64,000 bases of DNA from JALZVT01 sp039029135 (GCA_039029135.1 JBCCGT010000022.1:1-64000); one strand, 5' to 3'. Shown: positions 28,036 through 37,779, counted from the first letter of the stretch. Notes: generated by a model not told the origin, from the sequence alone. Translations and numbers: made by a program.

Positions 28036-30204
28036 TCAGCGCCCGCCCAGCGCGTCCTGAATGACGCGCGGCGTGATGAAGATCAGCAGCTCCTGCTTAT
28101 CGTCGCGTTCAAGCGTCCGGCGGAACAGGCGGCCGACATAGGGCAAGTCGCCGAGGAACGGCGTCTTGGTGATCGTCGTGTTCTTATCCGTCTGGAAGAT
28201 GCCGCCGAGCACGACCGTCTGTCCGTTGTCGACCAGCACCTGCGTGGTGATCTCGTTGGTGTTGATCGAAGGCACACCGGCGAAGACCGTACCTACCGTG
28301 TCCTGGTTGACGCGTAGATCCATGATGATCCGCTCATCCGGCGTGATCTGCGGCGTGACCTCAAGGCCCAGAACCGCTTCCTTGAACGACACCGACGTCG
28401 CGCCGCTTGAGCTGGCCTCCTGATAGGGAATCTCGACGCCGGACTCGATTTTCGCGGGCGACTTGTCCGCGGTGATCACCTTCGGGCGGGCAACGATCTC
28501 GGCGTGACCATCCGTCGCCAAAGCCGACAACTCCAGGTCCAGGATGTAGTCGCCGAGCTGCGAGAAGCCGATGCCGAAGCTGGACGCGCCCGTCGTATTG
28601 ACCCCCAGATCGACGATCAGGTCGTTCGGTGCGGTGATGTCGCCCGTGTTGTTGACGAAGATGTCCTGCAGCTCGGTCAGGGTTTCCTGGCTACCGCCGA
28701 CGCGCAGCGCGTTGTCGCCGCCGTCCGAACGATCGATGCCGCCACCACCCCAGCGAATCCCAAGCTCTTCGGAGAAGTTGGAGTTCGCCGTAACGATCCG
28801 CGCCTCGATTAGCACCTGCCTGACCGGGATGTCGAGCTGATTAATGATGCGGCGGAAGTTATCCAGATTCTCCGCGGTATCCGTGAGAATGATCGAGTTG
28901 GTACGCTCATCGACAATCGCGCTGCCCCTGTCGGAGAGCACGCTGGAGTTGCCTTCGCCTGCCTCGAACAGCCCAAACAGCTCGCTCGCGCTGGCGTAGC
29001 GGATCTGCAGGTGCTCCGTGCGCAGGGGCGCAAGCTCGGAAATCTGCTTCTGATTCTCCAGTTCGAGCTTCTCACGCGCCGCGATCTCGGCTGCGGGTGC
29101 GACCAGCAAGACGTTACCAACCTGACGCTTGTCGAGGCCCTTCGTCTTCAGAATCAGCTCGAGCGCCTGGTCCCAGGGTACGTTCTTCAGTCGCAGCGTG
29201 ATGCGCCCGCTGACCGTATCGCTCGCCACCAGGTTGAGATCGGTGAAGTCGGCGATCAGCTGCAGCACCGAGCGAACCTCGATGTCCTGAAAGTTAAGAG
29301 ACAATTTCTCGCCTGTGAAACGGAAGGCTTCCGCGCGTTCGGCGATCTGTTCCTGCGTTAGCGGCTGAACGTTGACCGTCATGACCTGATCGGCCTGGTA
29401 AGCGAGATAGTCGTACTCGCCCTCTGCGCTGATAACGAACACCGTATGGGCGCCTTCTTGCAGCGCGTCGATCTGCACGACCGGGGTTGCAAAGTCGCGC
29501 ACGTCCAGGCGCCGACGCAGATCCGCCGGCAGCCGCGTATTGCGTACCTCGACGCGTACACGATTGCCCTGCCGCGTCACATCGACGGGCGCGCGGGGAT
29601 CGGACAGCGTCAGCAGCACCTGGCCGCCGCCCTGTTCGCCGCGGCGGAAGTCGACGTCAGTTATTCGCGACTCGACCTCATCCAGATAGCCGCTGCCTGA
29701 CGACGTATAGCTCGCAACTTCCGTGCTGCTGCTGCTGTCGGGCTCCGGATCGGCGGCCGCAACCGCCGTTGCCGGCGCGGCGGCGACATCGGAGCGACGG
29801 TCGGTGCCAACGATCAGCACCATCTCATCGCCCACGACCGCGGTCTCGTAGGCGACCAGCGTAGTCAGGTTGACGATCGCGCGCGTGCGGTCACCGGCGC
29901 TGATGATCGACACCTTGCGCGCGTTGCCGGTGCCCAGGGAATGGTGCTTCTCGCTCATGGCTGAGGTCACGCCGGGCATGTCCAGCACGATGCGGGCGGG
30001 TTGCTCAATCGTGTAGCCCGACGGTTCCGGCGGCGGGCGATCGAAGCTCATCCTGATTTCGGTGCGATCGCCGGGCAGCGAGGCGAATTCGATGTCTTGC
30101 AGCGTCACGGCGCCCGCGGGGGAACCCAATAACAGCAGCAGTGCACACGCGGCCAGCCTTTGCGCGCCTGTGACCATCCGGTCGAGTTTCAGCACTTTGA
30201 TCAT
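28036..30204 (-). CDS. pilQ: Type IV pilus secretin PilQ
   Basis: The start is ATG 30204, overlapping the pilP stop (ATGA), giving 722 residues. A signal peptide (LAACALLLLLGSPAGA) is followed by two AMIN domains (about 30-110 and 170-260) that bind peptidoglycan. An STN/secretin N region follows (about 300-430, LNFQDIEVRSVLQLIADF, LKNVPWDQALELIL), and a C-terminal secretin barrel (about 480-720, VPSINTNEITTQVLVDNGQT, IFITPRVI). It forms the outer membrane pore through which the pilus passes. It ends the pilMNOPQ operon. Confidence 0.96.
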   Translation of the reverse strand: MIKVLKLDRMVTGAQRLAACALLLLLGSPAGAVTLQDIEFASLPGDRTEIRMSFDRPPPEPSGYTIEQPARIVLDMPGVTSAMSEKHHSLGTGNARKVSIISAGDRTRAIVNLTTLVAYETAVVGDEMVLIVGTDRRSDVAAAPATAVAAADPEPDSSSSTEVASYTSSGSGYLDEVESRITDVDFRRGEQGGGQVLLTLSDPRAPVDVTRQGNRVRVEVRNTRLPADLRRRLDVRDFATPVVQIDALQEGAHTVFVISAEGEYDYLAYQADQVMTVNVQPLTQEQIAERAEAFRFTGEKLSLNFQDIEVRSVLQLIADFTDLNLVASDTVSGRITLRLKNVPWDQALELILKTKGLDKRQVGNVLLVAPAAEIAAREKLELENQKQISELAPLRTEHLQIRYASASELFGLFEAGEGNSSVLSDRGSAIVDERTNSIILTDTAENLDNFRRIINQLDIPVRQVLIEARIVTANSNFSEELGIRWGGGGIDRSDGGDNALRVGGSQETLTELQDIFVNNTGDITAPNDLIVDLGVNTTGASSFGIGFSQLGDYILDLELSALATDGHAEIVARPKVITADKSPAKIESGVEIPYQEASSSGATSVSFKEAVLGLEVTPQITPDERIIMDLRVNQDTVGTVFAGVPSINTNEITTQVLVDNGQTVVLGGIFQTDKNTTITKTPFLGDLPYVGRLFRRTLERDDKQELLIFITPRVIQDALGGR

Positions 30205-30728
30205 CCTCGTTCTCCGCCCATGGTGACCAAGCGCTGTCGCTCGACCCAACCACCTGCACCGTCTGCAATTATTTCCAGTAACTCGATCGAAGTGTCGTCG
30301 ATCCGAATAATGCGACCATGGTCCGTACCCATGTAGTCGCCGGAGCGCACTCGCGTCACGACCGCCTCGACATCGCGGATTAGTCCGTAGAGTTGTCCGC
30401 TCTGCTCGAGCGTGCCAACCATGGCGAGCTGCCCGATATTGAATTGCTCGAGATACTGCTTCGAGCGCGCCTCGTCCGGTCGCACCTTACGGCCACTCGG
30501 CGGGGGCTTGCGCGTCGCAATCACAACCGGCGGTTCGAAGGGACTGCGCAGATTGACGGCCTGATAGTTAAACGGCGCAACCTGCTCGAACGGCGGCAGC
30601 GGATCAATCCGACCTTTTCCTTCGTTCTCGACCTTGTCGTAAAAGGCTTCGAGATCGGCCTCTTTCTGATTGCTTGAACAACCGGCGAGAGCCAGCAGCA
30701 ACAGCACAACTGACGTACGCACGATCAT
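30201..30728 (-). CDS. pilP: Type IV pilus alignment lipoprotein PilP
   Basis: The 175-residue lipoprotein has a signal ending LLALAGC (lipid-bearing Cys17). Next is a flexible stretch carrying NLRSPFEPP, then the folded beta domain with FNIGQLAMVGTLEQSGQLYG and GRIIRIDDTSIELLEIIADG. PilP sits in the periplasm and links the inner membrane PilN/PilO pair to the PilQ secretin. It overlaps pilO and pilQ by four bases each, so the operon is tightly coupled. Confidence 0.94.
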   Translation of the reverse strand: MIVRTSVVLLLLALAGCSSNQKEADLEAFYDKVENEGKGRIDPLPPFEQVAPFNYQAVNLRSPFEPPVVIATRKPPPSGRKVRPDEARSKQYLEQFNIGQLAMVGTLEQSGQLYGLIRDVEAVVTRVRSGDYMGTDHGRIIRIDDTSIELLEIIADGAGGWVERQRLVTMGGERG

Positions 30729-31339
30729 CCGTCCTCCTGATCGAGATAGCGGTAGGTCTTCGCCGTGATCGACATGCGCAGCAGAGTCGGTCCCGTCGTC
30801 GGCGCGATCTCGAAGTCATGCAACGTCACGATGCGCGACAGATCGGCCACGCTGCTCACGAACGAGCCGAGCATGTGATAGTCGCCCAGCACCGTGATAT
30901 CGATCGGCAGTTCAACGTAAAACTCGGAGCGCCGTTCGGGCTCGAGCTTGATGCTCTCGATCGTGAGCGCGTTGTCGAGGGCAGCCCGGGTGATGTCTTC
31001 CAGTAGGCCGGGGACCTCGGTATCCGAAGGCAGCTGCCGCAGCAGCGTGCCAAAGGTGGCCTCCATCTCTTTCTTTTGCCGTCGATAGGCATCGAGATTT
31101 GCGGCCTTGAAGTGCTTGCGCTGATAGTCTTCGCGCAGCTGGGCGTGCTCGCGCTCTTTCTGTTCGATCATGTCGCGCTTGTCGGAGAGATAGAGCTGGT
31201 AACCCAGCAGCAGCACGATGAACAGCACCAGCGCCATGATGATGCCCTTGACCGGGCTCGGCCAGGAGCCCATGTTGTTGACATCGAGATCGTTGACATC
31301 GAAGTTGCGTAGCTGTTCGAGGGAGTCCTGTAGCGCCAT
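30725..31339 (-). CDS. pilO: Type IV pilus inner membrane protein PilO
   Basis: The 204-residue protein has a short cytoplasmic N-terminus, one membrane segment at about 28-50 (VKGIIMALVLFIVLLLGYQLY), a coiled-coil stretch (QKEREHAQLREDYQRKHFKA) and a C-terminal ferredoxin-like domain with ELPIDITVLGDYHMLGSF. PilO pairs with PilN, and the two align PilP and the secretin. One base separates it from pilN. The typical PilO length is 200-210 residues. Confidence 0.94.
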   Translation of the reverse strand: MALQDSLEQLRNFDVNDLDVNNMGSWPSPVKGIIMALVLFIVLLLGYQLYLSDKRDMIEQKEREHAQLREDYQRKHFKAANLDAYRRQKKEMEATFGTLLRQLPSDTEVPGLLEDITRAALDNALTIESIKLEPERRSEFYVELPIDITVLGDYHMLGSFVSSVADLSRIVTLHDFEIAPTTGPTLLRMSITAKTYRYLDQEDG

Positions 31340-31340
31340 G

Positions 31341-31913
31341 CTAGCTGCCCTCCTTTGTGCCCTTTGGGCTCGACTGCACGAACGTCAGCTCAAAGTTGCT
31401 GGCCTGATCGCCATAGTCTCCGTTGCCCGGATCTTCCTGGATGCTCCTCAGGTTGGGGCTCGCGAACCAGTCGGACTTATCGAGGTTGCGCATCAGGCTC
31501 GAGATGCGGTTGTTCGACTCGGCGACGCCGCTGACAGAGAGCTGCGTGGCCTGCATCTTCAGGCTGTTGAAGTGCACACCGCGAGACAGCGTCCGCGCCA
31601 GCTCGTCGAAGACGCGCACGATCACAGGGCGGTTACCCTGCAGCTCCTGAATCACGCGCATGCGCGAGAGTAGCTCTTCGCGTTCACGCTCGAGTGTCGC
31701 GATCTCTTTGATCTTGCCGTCGAGGGTGGCGATGTCGGTCTGCAGCCGCGAATTCAGCGCGATCTGTTCGTCGACCTCACCCTGAAAGAACGTGCCCGCA
31801 AGAAAGATTGCCGCGACGCCGGTCAGCAGCACAGCCGCGAGCGAAGCGACGAACGTCTTCTGTTTTCGCTCGCGCTCCCACTGACGCCAGGGTAGTAGGT
31901 TGATTCTGGCCAT
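31341..31913 (-). CDS. pilN: Type IV pilus inner membrane protein PilN
   Basis: The 190-residue protein opens with ARINLLPWRQWERERKQK, the conserved N-terminal INLLPWR peptide that docks into a groove of PilM. A membrane segment follows at about 24-44 (SLAAVLLTGVAAIFLAGTFF), then a coiled coil (LDGKIKEIATLEREREELLS) and a periplasmic domain. It bridges the cytoplasmic PilM ring and the periplasmic PilO/PilP. Its ATG shares one base with the pilM stop codon. Confidence 0.95.
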   Translation of the reverse strand: MARINLLPWRQWERERKQKTFVASLAAVLLTGVAAIFLAGTFFQGEVDEQIALNSRLQTDIATLDGKIKEIATLEREREELLSRMRVIQELQGNRPVIVRVFDELARTLSRGVHFNSLKMQATQLSVSGVAESNNRISSLMRNLDKSDWFASPNLRSIQEDPGNGDYGDQASNFELTFVQSSPKGTKEGS

Positions 31914-32977
31914 CAGTCGAAACTCCTCATCGCCAGCCCGCAGCTGATCATCATCGCGGGCGCGTCATTCGCGAGAGCGTTCGCATCCACCCGACCCGAG
32001 AGCGCCATATCCAGGAAAGGATTGGCGATGACGGTTGGCGTGCCGAGCTTGTTCTCGATCATGTCCGCGAGCCCGTCGATCGACGCGGTGCCGCCGGCCA
32101 GGACGATGTAGTCCACGTCGTCGTACTGGCTGGAAGAGAAGAAGAACTGCAGCGAGCGTGTGACCTGCTGCAGCACGGCCTCCTTGAATGGCTGCAGGAC
32201 TTCGTTCTCGTATTCTTCGGGCAGGCCGCCGCGCTTCTTCGCGAGCCCCGCCTCCTCGAACGACAGCCCGAAGCGCCGTTGTATCTCTTCCGTCAGTTGC
32301 TTGCCGCCGAAGAGCTGCTCACGGGTGTATATAGAACGGTCCTCTGCCAAGACAGAGAGCGTCGTCATGGTCGCGCCGATGTCGATGATCGCAACGACGA
32401 GATCCTGCGGATTCGATCCGAGCTGCGGCTGCACCAGTTCGAAGGCTCGCTTCATCGCGTGCGCCTCGATATCGACGACCTGCGCCTTGACGCCGCCGAG
32501 CTCGAGCGCCGCTTCGCGCAGTTCCACGTTCTCGCGCCGGCACGCGGCCAGCAAGACTTCGACCTGGTCGTGGCTCTGCTCCGACATGCCGAGCACTTCG
32601 AAGTCGATCGAGACCTCGTCCAGCGGATAGGGAATGTACTGATCGGCCTCGACGATGATCTGATTTTCCATGTCCTGATCAGACAGCGCCGCGTCCATCT
32701 CGATGGTCTTGGTGATCACCGCAGAACCCGCCACAGCGACCGCGCTCAGGCGGGCGCTGGCTTTGGTGCGCGACACCAGGCGCTTCACCGCCTCACCGAC
32801 GCCCTCGACGTCGGAGATGTTTTTCTCGACGACGGCGTTGGGCGGCAGGGGTTCGACGCCGTAGGCTTCGACCCGATAGCGGTCCGCCGATTTCGACAAC
32901 TCAAGCAACTTGACAGATGTCGAGCTGATATCCAATCCAAGCAATATGTTGGATTTGCTCTTGAACAAACCAAGCAA
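31913..32977 (-). CDS. pilM: Type IV pilus actin-like protein PilM
   Basis: The 354-residue cytoplasmic protein has the FtsA/actin-like fold. Motifs are LLGLDISSTSVKLLELS (phosphate 1), VVAIIDIGATMTTLSVLAED (phosphate 2) and YIVLAGGTASIDGLADMIEN (adenosine). It forms a ring at the base of the pilus machine and binds the INLLPW peptide of PilN. It is the first gene of pilMNOPQ. The promoter must lie in the 384-bp region shared with divergent ponA. Confidence 0.96.
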   Translation of the reverse strand: MLGLFKSKSNILLGLDISSTSVKLLELSKSADRYRVEAYGVEPLPPNAVVEKNISDVEGVGEAVKRLVSRTKASARLSAVAVAGSAVITKTIEMDAALSDQDMENQIIVEADQYIPYPLDEVSIDFEVLGMSEQSHDQVEVLLAACRRENVELREAALELGGVKAQVVDIEAHAMKRAFELVQPQLGSNPQDLVVAIIDIGATMTTLSVLAEDRSIYTREQLFGGKQLTEEIQRRFGLSFEEAGLAKKRGGLPEEYENEVLQPFKEAVLQQVTRSLQFFFSSSQYDDVDYIVLAGGTASIDGLADMIENKLGTPTVIANPFLDMALSGRVDANALANDAPAMMISCGLAMRSFD

Positions 32978-33361
32978 CGGTCAATTCCTTATCGTCTTGG
33001 AAGAAGGAGTGGACGGCCCGCCGCTCGCGGCCGGGCGCGGACAGACGAAGAAGCAGAATTCGCTGCACAGTACGCTCCGGCGCGCGACCGTTGGCAGAGT
33101 CGCCGTCGCGCTGAAAACATACTGAGAGGTGAAAACTGCGTCTGGATTCCGCAACTTATGGCTTTTTTCAGCGACGCGACATTAAATACTAGCGTCCCGG
33201 GCAGGGCAACGCGTCGGAGGGAGACTCCGGTAAAACCGGGGTCTCTTCGGAAGAGAAACCCCACGCGCTGCCAATAAGCAGTTAAACTGCTTTCTGCAAA
33301 ACCCATTTGAATGTCCATCTTCAAATCCCGTGAATTTGTCGATTGTCACTGCCGGCCCGTC
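32978..33361. other. Divergent promoter region between pilM and ponA
   Basis: This 384-bp stretch has no gene. It separates two divergent operons, pilMNOPQ and ponA, and must hold both promoters. A candidate AT-rich -10 box is the TAAATACT near 33183. A GACGC/GCGTC inverted repeat lies at about 33174-33195. The structured block at 33200-33272 is annotated separately. Nearer ponA, AAGCAGTTAAACTGCTT at 33276-33292 is a 7-bp palindrome. Confidence 0.6.
33200..33272 (+). promoter_or_regulatory. Candidate structured RNA leader before ponA
   Basis: The plus strand can fold into a three-way junction. The closing stem pairs GGCAG (33200-33204) with CTGCC (33268-33272) and CGCGT (33210-33214) with ACGCG (33263-33267), around a GGCAA bulge. 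Hairpin one is CGGAG/CTCCG (33215-33229). Hairpin two is GGGGT with ACCCC plus CTCTT with AAGAG (33238-33262). An alternative hairpin CCGG-TAAAA-CCGG (33227-33239) would break both inner stems, as in a switch. It lies about 90 bases before the ponA ATG. It matches no riboswitch class that I recognise. Confidence 0.45.
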
Positions 33362-36043
33362 ATGAACTCAGCAGTAGCACGTCCTTTCGTCCTCATTATC
33401 GGTCTTGCCGCAACCGCACTGTGTGCCGCAGTTCTCACTCTGGCTGCAATCTATCTCTATTTAAATCCGCAAATCCCAGACGCGGCGACCTATCGAAACG
33501 TCAAGCTGGAGACACCGCTGCGCGTGCTGTCGCGCGACGGCGTACTGCTCGCGGAATACGGCGAGCGCCGATTGATTCCCATCGATCGCGCCGCAATACC
33601 CGACCTGTTCGTGCGGGCCTTGGTCGACACCGAAGACAAACGCTTCTTTTCGCACGGCGGCGTCGATTTCATCTCCCTCGTTAACGACACACTCGACCTC
33701 GTCTTGAATCGCGAGATCGTCGGCGGCGCCAGCACCCTCACGATGCAGCTGGCCCGCAACGTCTCGTTTTCACTCGAGCAGACCTTCATTCGGAAGTTTA
33801 AAGAAATGCTGCTCGCAATGAAGATCGAGCGCCAGCTCAGCAAGGATGAAATTCTCGCGCTGTACATCAATATAGTGCCATTCGGTAAGCGAGCCTACGG
33901 CGCCGAGGCCGCGGCACAAACCTACTACGGCAAGTCTCTGAACGAACTGTCGCTTGCGCAGCTCGCCATGCTCGCAGGTGTGCCCCAGGCCCCGTCAACC
34001 AGCAATCCGATCAACGGTCCCGCGCTTGCGCTGAGACGTCGCAATCTGGTTCTGTCGCGCATGCTCGCCCAGGGGTCGATCACCGAGTCCGAATACAACC
34101 AGGCGGTGGACCAGCCCATCACGGCGAAGCTGTATCGGCAGGCCGCGGCGACGGCCGCACCCTACCCGGCCGAGATCGTGCGGCGCGAGCTGTTCGATCA
34201 GTTCGATGATCTGTACACCGGCGGCTATCAGGTAACGACGACGCTGGACTCCGCGCTGCAGCGCCGGGCGATCGACGCGCTACGTCGCGGCCTGCACGGC
34301 TACGATGAACGCCACGGCTACCGCGGCCGGGCCGGTTCGGTCGAGCTGACGCTGACGCCCGACACCGCGGCGTACTACGCCGGACTGCTACCGCAGGTGG
34401 ATGAGTCGGCGGACAGTGCCACAGAAGAGGCTGTGGAAGCGGCGACGACAGAGGCATCAGCGGAGCCGGAAGCCGCGGCGCAGAATAACGATATCGCAGC
34501 ACCGGACTCGGAAACGCTCGCGTCACTGGTCGACGTGCTCGATGACTATCCCAGGATCGGCGCAGCGCAGCCCGGCCTGATCCTCGCCACGAACGATCAA
34601 AACTTCACGGCCCTGCTCGACGACGGCAGCAGCGCGACGGTTGCCTGGGACGGCATGAGCTGGGGCAGGCGATTCTTAAGCGTCGAGCGCCGCGGACCGT
34701 CGCCCAAACGCACCAGCGACTTGTTGCAGGTCGGCGACGTCGCGTATCTGCGCGGCGACGGGGATGGCTGGCGCCTCGCCCAGGAGCCAGACGTGCAGGG
34801 CGCGCTGGTATCGATCGAACCACGCACCGGCGCCATCCGCGCCCTGACTGGCGGTTACGACTTCGCTCGCAATCAGTACAACCACGCGACCCAGGCGAAG
34901 CGTCAGCCGGGTTCGGGCTTTAAGCCGTTCGTGTACTCGGCCGCGCTGGACGCGGGCGTTACGCCGTCGAGCATCTTCATGGATGCACCGATCGTCCTGG
35001 ACGACGAACTGCTGGAGACCCAGTACCGGCCCGACAACAACAACAAGCGCTACAACGGCCCAACCCGACTGCGGGAGGCGCTGTATCGTTCTATTAATCT
35101 GGTCTCGATCCGGGTGCTGTTGGAGGTCGGGGCCGGGCGGGTGCTGCGCCACGTCGATCGCTTCGGCTTCAACACCAGCCAGTTTCCGCGCAACACCCAG
35201 CTCGGCGTCGGGGGCGGCACGATGGGCGTATCGCCCCTGCAGATGGCGCGCGCCTACAGCGTATTCGCGAACGGCGGCTACCTGGTCGAGCCCTACCTGA
35301 TTGATCGCGTCGAGAAGGACGGCGAGGTGTTGTTCACCTCGAGCCCAACGCTGGTCTGCGAAGACTGCGAGCGCGAGCCGTCGTACGCGGCGAACGATGC
35401 GGACGGCGCCGCGGCTGACATGGCAGCCGGCGATCCCGCTCGCAATCTGAACGCGACAGCACAGCAGCCGACGGGTGCGGACGACCCGACGTCAGCCGAG
35501 GACGCGAACGCGGCTGCGCCCCCGGCGCCCATGTACGCCGATCGCGTGCTGGACTCCGACAACGCGTTCGTCATGCACACCATGCTGCAGGACGTGATTC
35601 GCCGCGGCACCGGACGGCGCGCCCTGCAGCTCGAGCGCTCGGATCTGGCCGGCAAGACCGGGACGACGAACGAAGCCGCGGACACCTGGTTCAACGGCTA
35701 TCAGGACTCGCTCGTCACCACCGTGTGGGTGGGCTTCAGCGACTATCGACCGCTCGGCCCGCGGGAGTTCGGCGCCACGACGCCGCTACCGATTTGGATC
35801 GACTACATGCAGGCCGCGCTGCGCGAGGCGCCAAGCAGCGCGCGCGAGCAGCCGGAGACGGTGATCAGCCTCAAGATCGATCCCGAGACCGGGCGCATGG
35901 CGCAGCCGGGCGATCGCGCGGCGATCTTCGAGTACTTCCTGGACGCCCACCGCCCCGAGCCGCCGGAGTTCAGCGCGCCGCTGGACTTTGAGCTGGATGA
36001 GGCCGGGGGCAGCGAAGAGATCGACACGACTGATCTCTTCTAG
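33362..36043 (+). CDS. mrcA: Penicillin-binding protein 1A, bifunctional peptidoglycan synthase
   Basis: From ATG 33362 the product has 893 residues. A membrane anchor (about 8-34) is followed by a GT51 glycosyltransferase domain (about 50-230; EDKRFF with catalytic Glu91, STLTMQLARN). An OB-like insert lies at about 320-480, and the transpeptidase domain at about 490-830 carries SGFK (nucleophile Ser518), SIN (577-579) and KTG (765-767). It polymerises and cross-links peptidoglycan in the periplasm. Two low-complexity Ala/Glu/Asp-rich insertions (about 345-385 and 670-725) are unusual. ATG 33311 is an alternative start with an unlikely 17-residue extension. Confidence 0.95.
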   Translation: MNSAVARPFVLIIGLAATALCAAVLTLAAIYLYLNPQIPDAATYRNVKLETPLRVLSRDGVLLAEYGERRLIPIDRAAIPDLFVRALVDTEDKRFFSHGGVDFISLVNDTLDLVLNREIVGGASTLTMQLARNVSFSLEQTFIRKFKEMLLAMKIERQLSKDEILALYINIVPFGKRAYGAEAAAQTYYGKSLNELSLAQLAMLAGVPQAPSTSNPINGPALALRRRNLVLSRMLAQGSITESEYNQAVDQPITAKLYRQAAATAAPYPAEIVRRELFDQFDDLYTGGYQVTTTLDSALQRRAIDALRRGLHGYDERHGYRGRAGSVELTLTPDTAAYYAGLLPQVDESADSATEEAVEAATTEASAEPEAAAQNNDIAAPDSETLASLVDVLDDYPRIGAAQPGLILATNDQNFTALLDDGSSATVAWDGMSWGRRFLSVERRGPSPKRTSDLLQVGDVAYLRGDGDGWRLAQEPDVQGALVSIEPRTGAIRALTGGYDFARNQYNHATQAKRQPGSGFKPFVYSAALDAGVTPSSIFMDAPIVLDDELLETQYRPDNNNKRYNGPTRLREALYRSINLVSIRVLLEVGAGRVLRHVDRFGFNTSQFPRNTQLGVGGGTMGVSPLQMARAYSVFANGGYLVEPYLIDRVEKDGEVLFTSSPTLVCEDCEREPSYAANDADGAAADMAAGDPARNLNATAQQPTGADDPTSAEDANAAAPPAPMYADRVLDSDNAFVMHTMLQDVIRRGTGRRALQLERSDLAGKTGTTNEAADTWFNGYQDSLVTTVWVGFSDYRPLGPREFGATTPLPIWIDYMQAALREAPSSAREQPETVISLKIDPETGRMAQPGDRAAIFEYFLDAHRPEPPEFSAPLDFELDEAGGSEEIDTTDLF

Positions 36044-36124
36044 GGCGCTGATACAGGGTGCAGGTTTGGCGCGCGGCAAAGCCTGCGTGCTGACTGACCG
36101 CTCGCACCGCGAACGCGACGCGCG

Positions 36125-37540
36125 CTACTGAATCACCTTGACGTAGTCGCCGGCGGTAGGCTCGCCGAACGGCTGGTCGCCGTTCAAGACGCGCAGCAGA
36201 TCTTCGGCATTACGCTTCACCGACGACGTCGCAGCGAGCGATTTGTAGGTCATGCCCGGTTCGGCGACGATGACGGAGATCGTGTTGCCCTTCGCCTCGG
36301 TCGCATCTTCCTTGGTCATCGTCCGAAACGACTCCAGCGTCGCCACGAACGCCTCGCGCAGCGCATCCGCGTCGCCGTCTGGGCCCGCTTCGCCTTTCAG
36401 CAGATAGTGATCGCCATCCTTCGAAATCACGGCGATCAGTTTCAGTTTGGCATCGGTGCCGATGATTGGCTCTTCGCCCATGTAGGCGGCGTAGCCGTTC
36501 ACTTCGCGAGCCTCACCGGCGGTAACGTCCGTGCGCTTGAGCGTGTCGCGCAGGTAGGCCTCCGGCGTCTTCGCGTCCTTGCCGCCGCCCTGCCGGGTGA
36601 GCTTCAGGCTCGCCTCGGTCGTGCCGCCTGCCGCCCGCGACATGATCTCCTGACCCGTGTTGATGAGATCCCAGTCTTCCGGAAAGGTCACCGCGACGCG
36701 CAGCACACCGTGAAAGTACTGGTTCTTTTTGATGACGCCGGCTGCGTCGGCCTCGCCGTACTTCAGCCCATCCATCAGATCCCAGAAGTCCCCTACCGGT
36801 TCTTCCAGTTCGTCGGGAAATAGATGCTGGTTCGCCAGCACGGCCTCGTGCAGGCGCTTGTCGTTCTTCGGGTGCGAGCGAAACACACCATGGTAGGTGC
36901 CGCCCGCGCCCTCGAACTGCTTCTGGTACATCTCGTGATCTTTCAGGACCTGAATGACGTCGATCATGGCCATCGGGTTGTAGCCCGCCATGGCCAGATA
37001 TCGGCCGCCGTATTCATCGGCCTCCAGCTCGTGCTTGCGACCGAAGCCCGCCATGAGATCGGCGCCGGCAGCCTGGCCAACACCGGCGATCTGGCCCGTG
37101 CCCAGCAGCACGGCGCCGACGAAGCTGGCGACGTTGGTGACGCCGCGCATCGCGCGCCGCCGGGAGATGTGGCGGGCGATGTCGTGACCGATTTCGTGGC
37201 CAATCACGCCGGCGAGCTCTTCCTCGCTCTTCATATACGCGAGCAGGCCGCGGTTGACGAAGACATAGCCGTCGCCCGTGGCGCTGGCGTTGACGACCGG
37301 GCTGTCGACGATGACGAAGCGAAACGACTTCTTGATGTCCGCCGCGGCCAGCAGCCGCTGTCCGATCGATGTGACGTACGCGTTCCACTCGGGATCTTCG
37401 TAGATGCCGTTCTGGCGCTTGTACTCCCGATACAGCTTGTCGCCGTTGCCGGCATGGGCAAGCGGGGCCAGCAGCAGCGCGCACACCAGTCCGAAACAGG
37501 TGCTCAGACCAATCAGAACCCGGACGATTGTAGGACGCAT
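36125..37540 (-). CDS. M48-family periplasmic zinc metalloprotease
   Basis: From ATG 37540 the product has 471 residues. A signal peptide ends at LLLAPLAHA (about residue 30). The protease domain has GHEIGHDIARH (zinc ligands His115 and His119, Glu116) and the third ligand in KHELEADEYGGRYLAMAGY. The C-terminal half carries a beta domain (YAAYMGEEPIIG) and a final SLAATSSVKRNAEDLLRVLN segment common in these proteins. Its relatives (BepA/YggG type) degrade misassembled outer membrane proteins. It is convergent with ponA and upstream of rpmE. The exact substrate is unknown. Confidence 0.88.
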   Translation of the reverse strand: MRPTIVRVLIGLSTCFGLVCALLLAPLAHAGNGDKLYREYKRQNGIYEDPEWNAYVTSIGQRLLAAADIKKSFRFVIVDSPVVNASATGDGYVFVNRGLLAYMKSEEELAGVIGHEIGHDIARHISRRRAMRGVTNVASFVGAVLLGTGQIAGVGQAAGADLMAGFGRKHELEADEYGGRYLAMAGYNPMAMIDVIQVLKDHEMYQKQFEGAGGTYHGVFRSHPKNDKRLHEAVLANQHLFPDELEEPVGDFWDLMDGLKYGEADAAGVIKKNQYFHGVLRVAVTFPEDWDLINTGQEIMSRAAGGTTEASLKLTRQGGGKDAKTPEAYLRDTLKRTDVTAGEAREVNGYAAYMGEEPIIGTDAKLKLIAVISKDGDHYLLKGEAGPDGDADALREAFVATLESFRTMTKEDATEAKGNTISVIVAEPGMTYKSLAATSSVKRNAEDLLRVLNGDQPFGEPTAGDYVKVIQ

Positions 37541-37779
37541 TCGCTGACTCCGTATTCCCAACGCCAACCGCCGCCGCGCAGAGCGCCGCAACGAGGCGCG
37601 GCAGCGGATAGTCTAAGGGTTAGAACGCAGAAAGCTCGGAAGGTTTAGTGAGGCGTGCCCAGTCGGGTGTCTATTTAGGTGACTGGTCAGGTGTCTCTTC
37701 AGCTAAAGAATAGGGCTGCTCAGCGAGGCACGCCAACGAGCAGGGTGCACCATCACCATCGGTGACAAGAGGGAACAAC

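Noticed and set aside
33200..33272. Cyclic-di-GMP-I (GEMM) riboswitch
   Set aside because: A CAGGGCAA string resembles part of its consensus, but the core after the first hairpin and the GNRA loop arrangement do not match.
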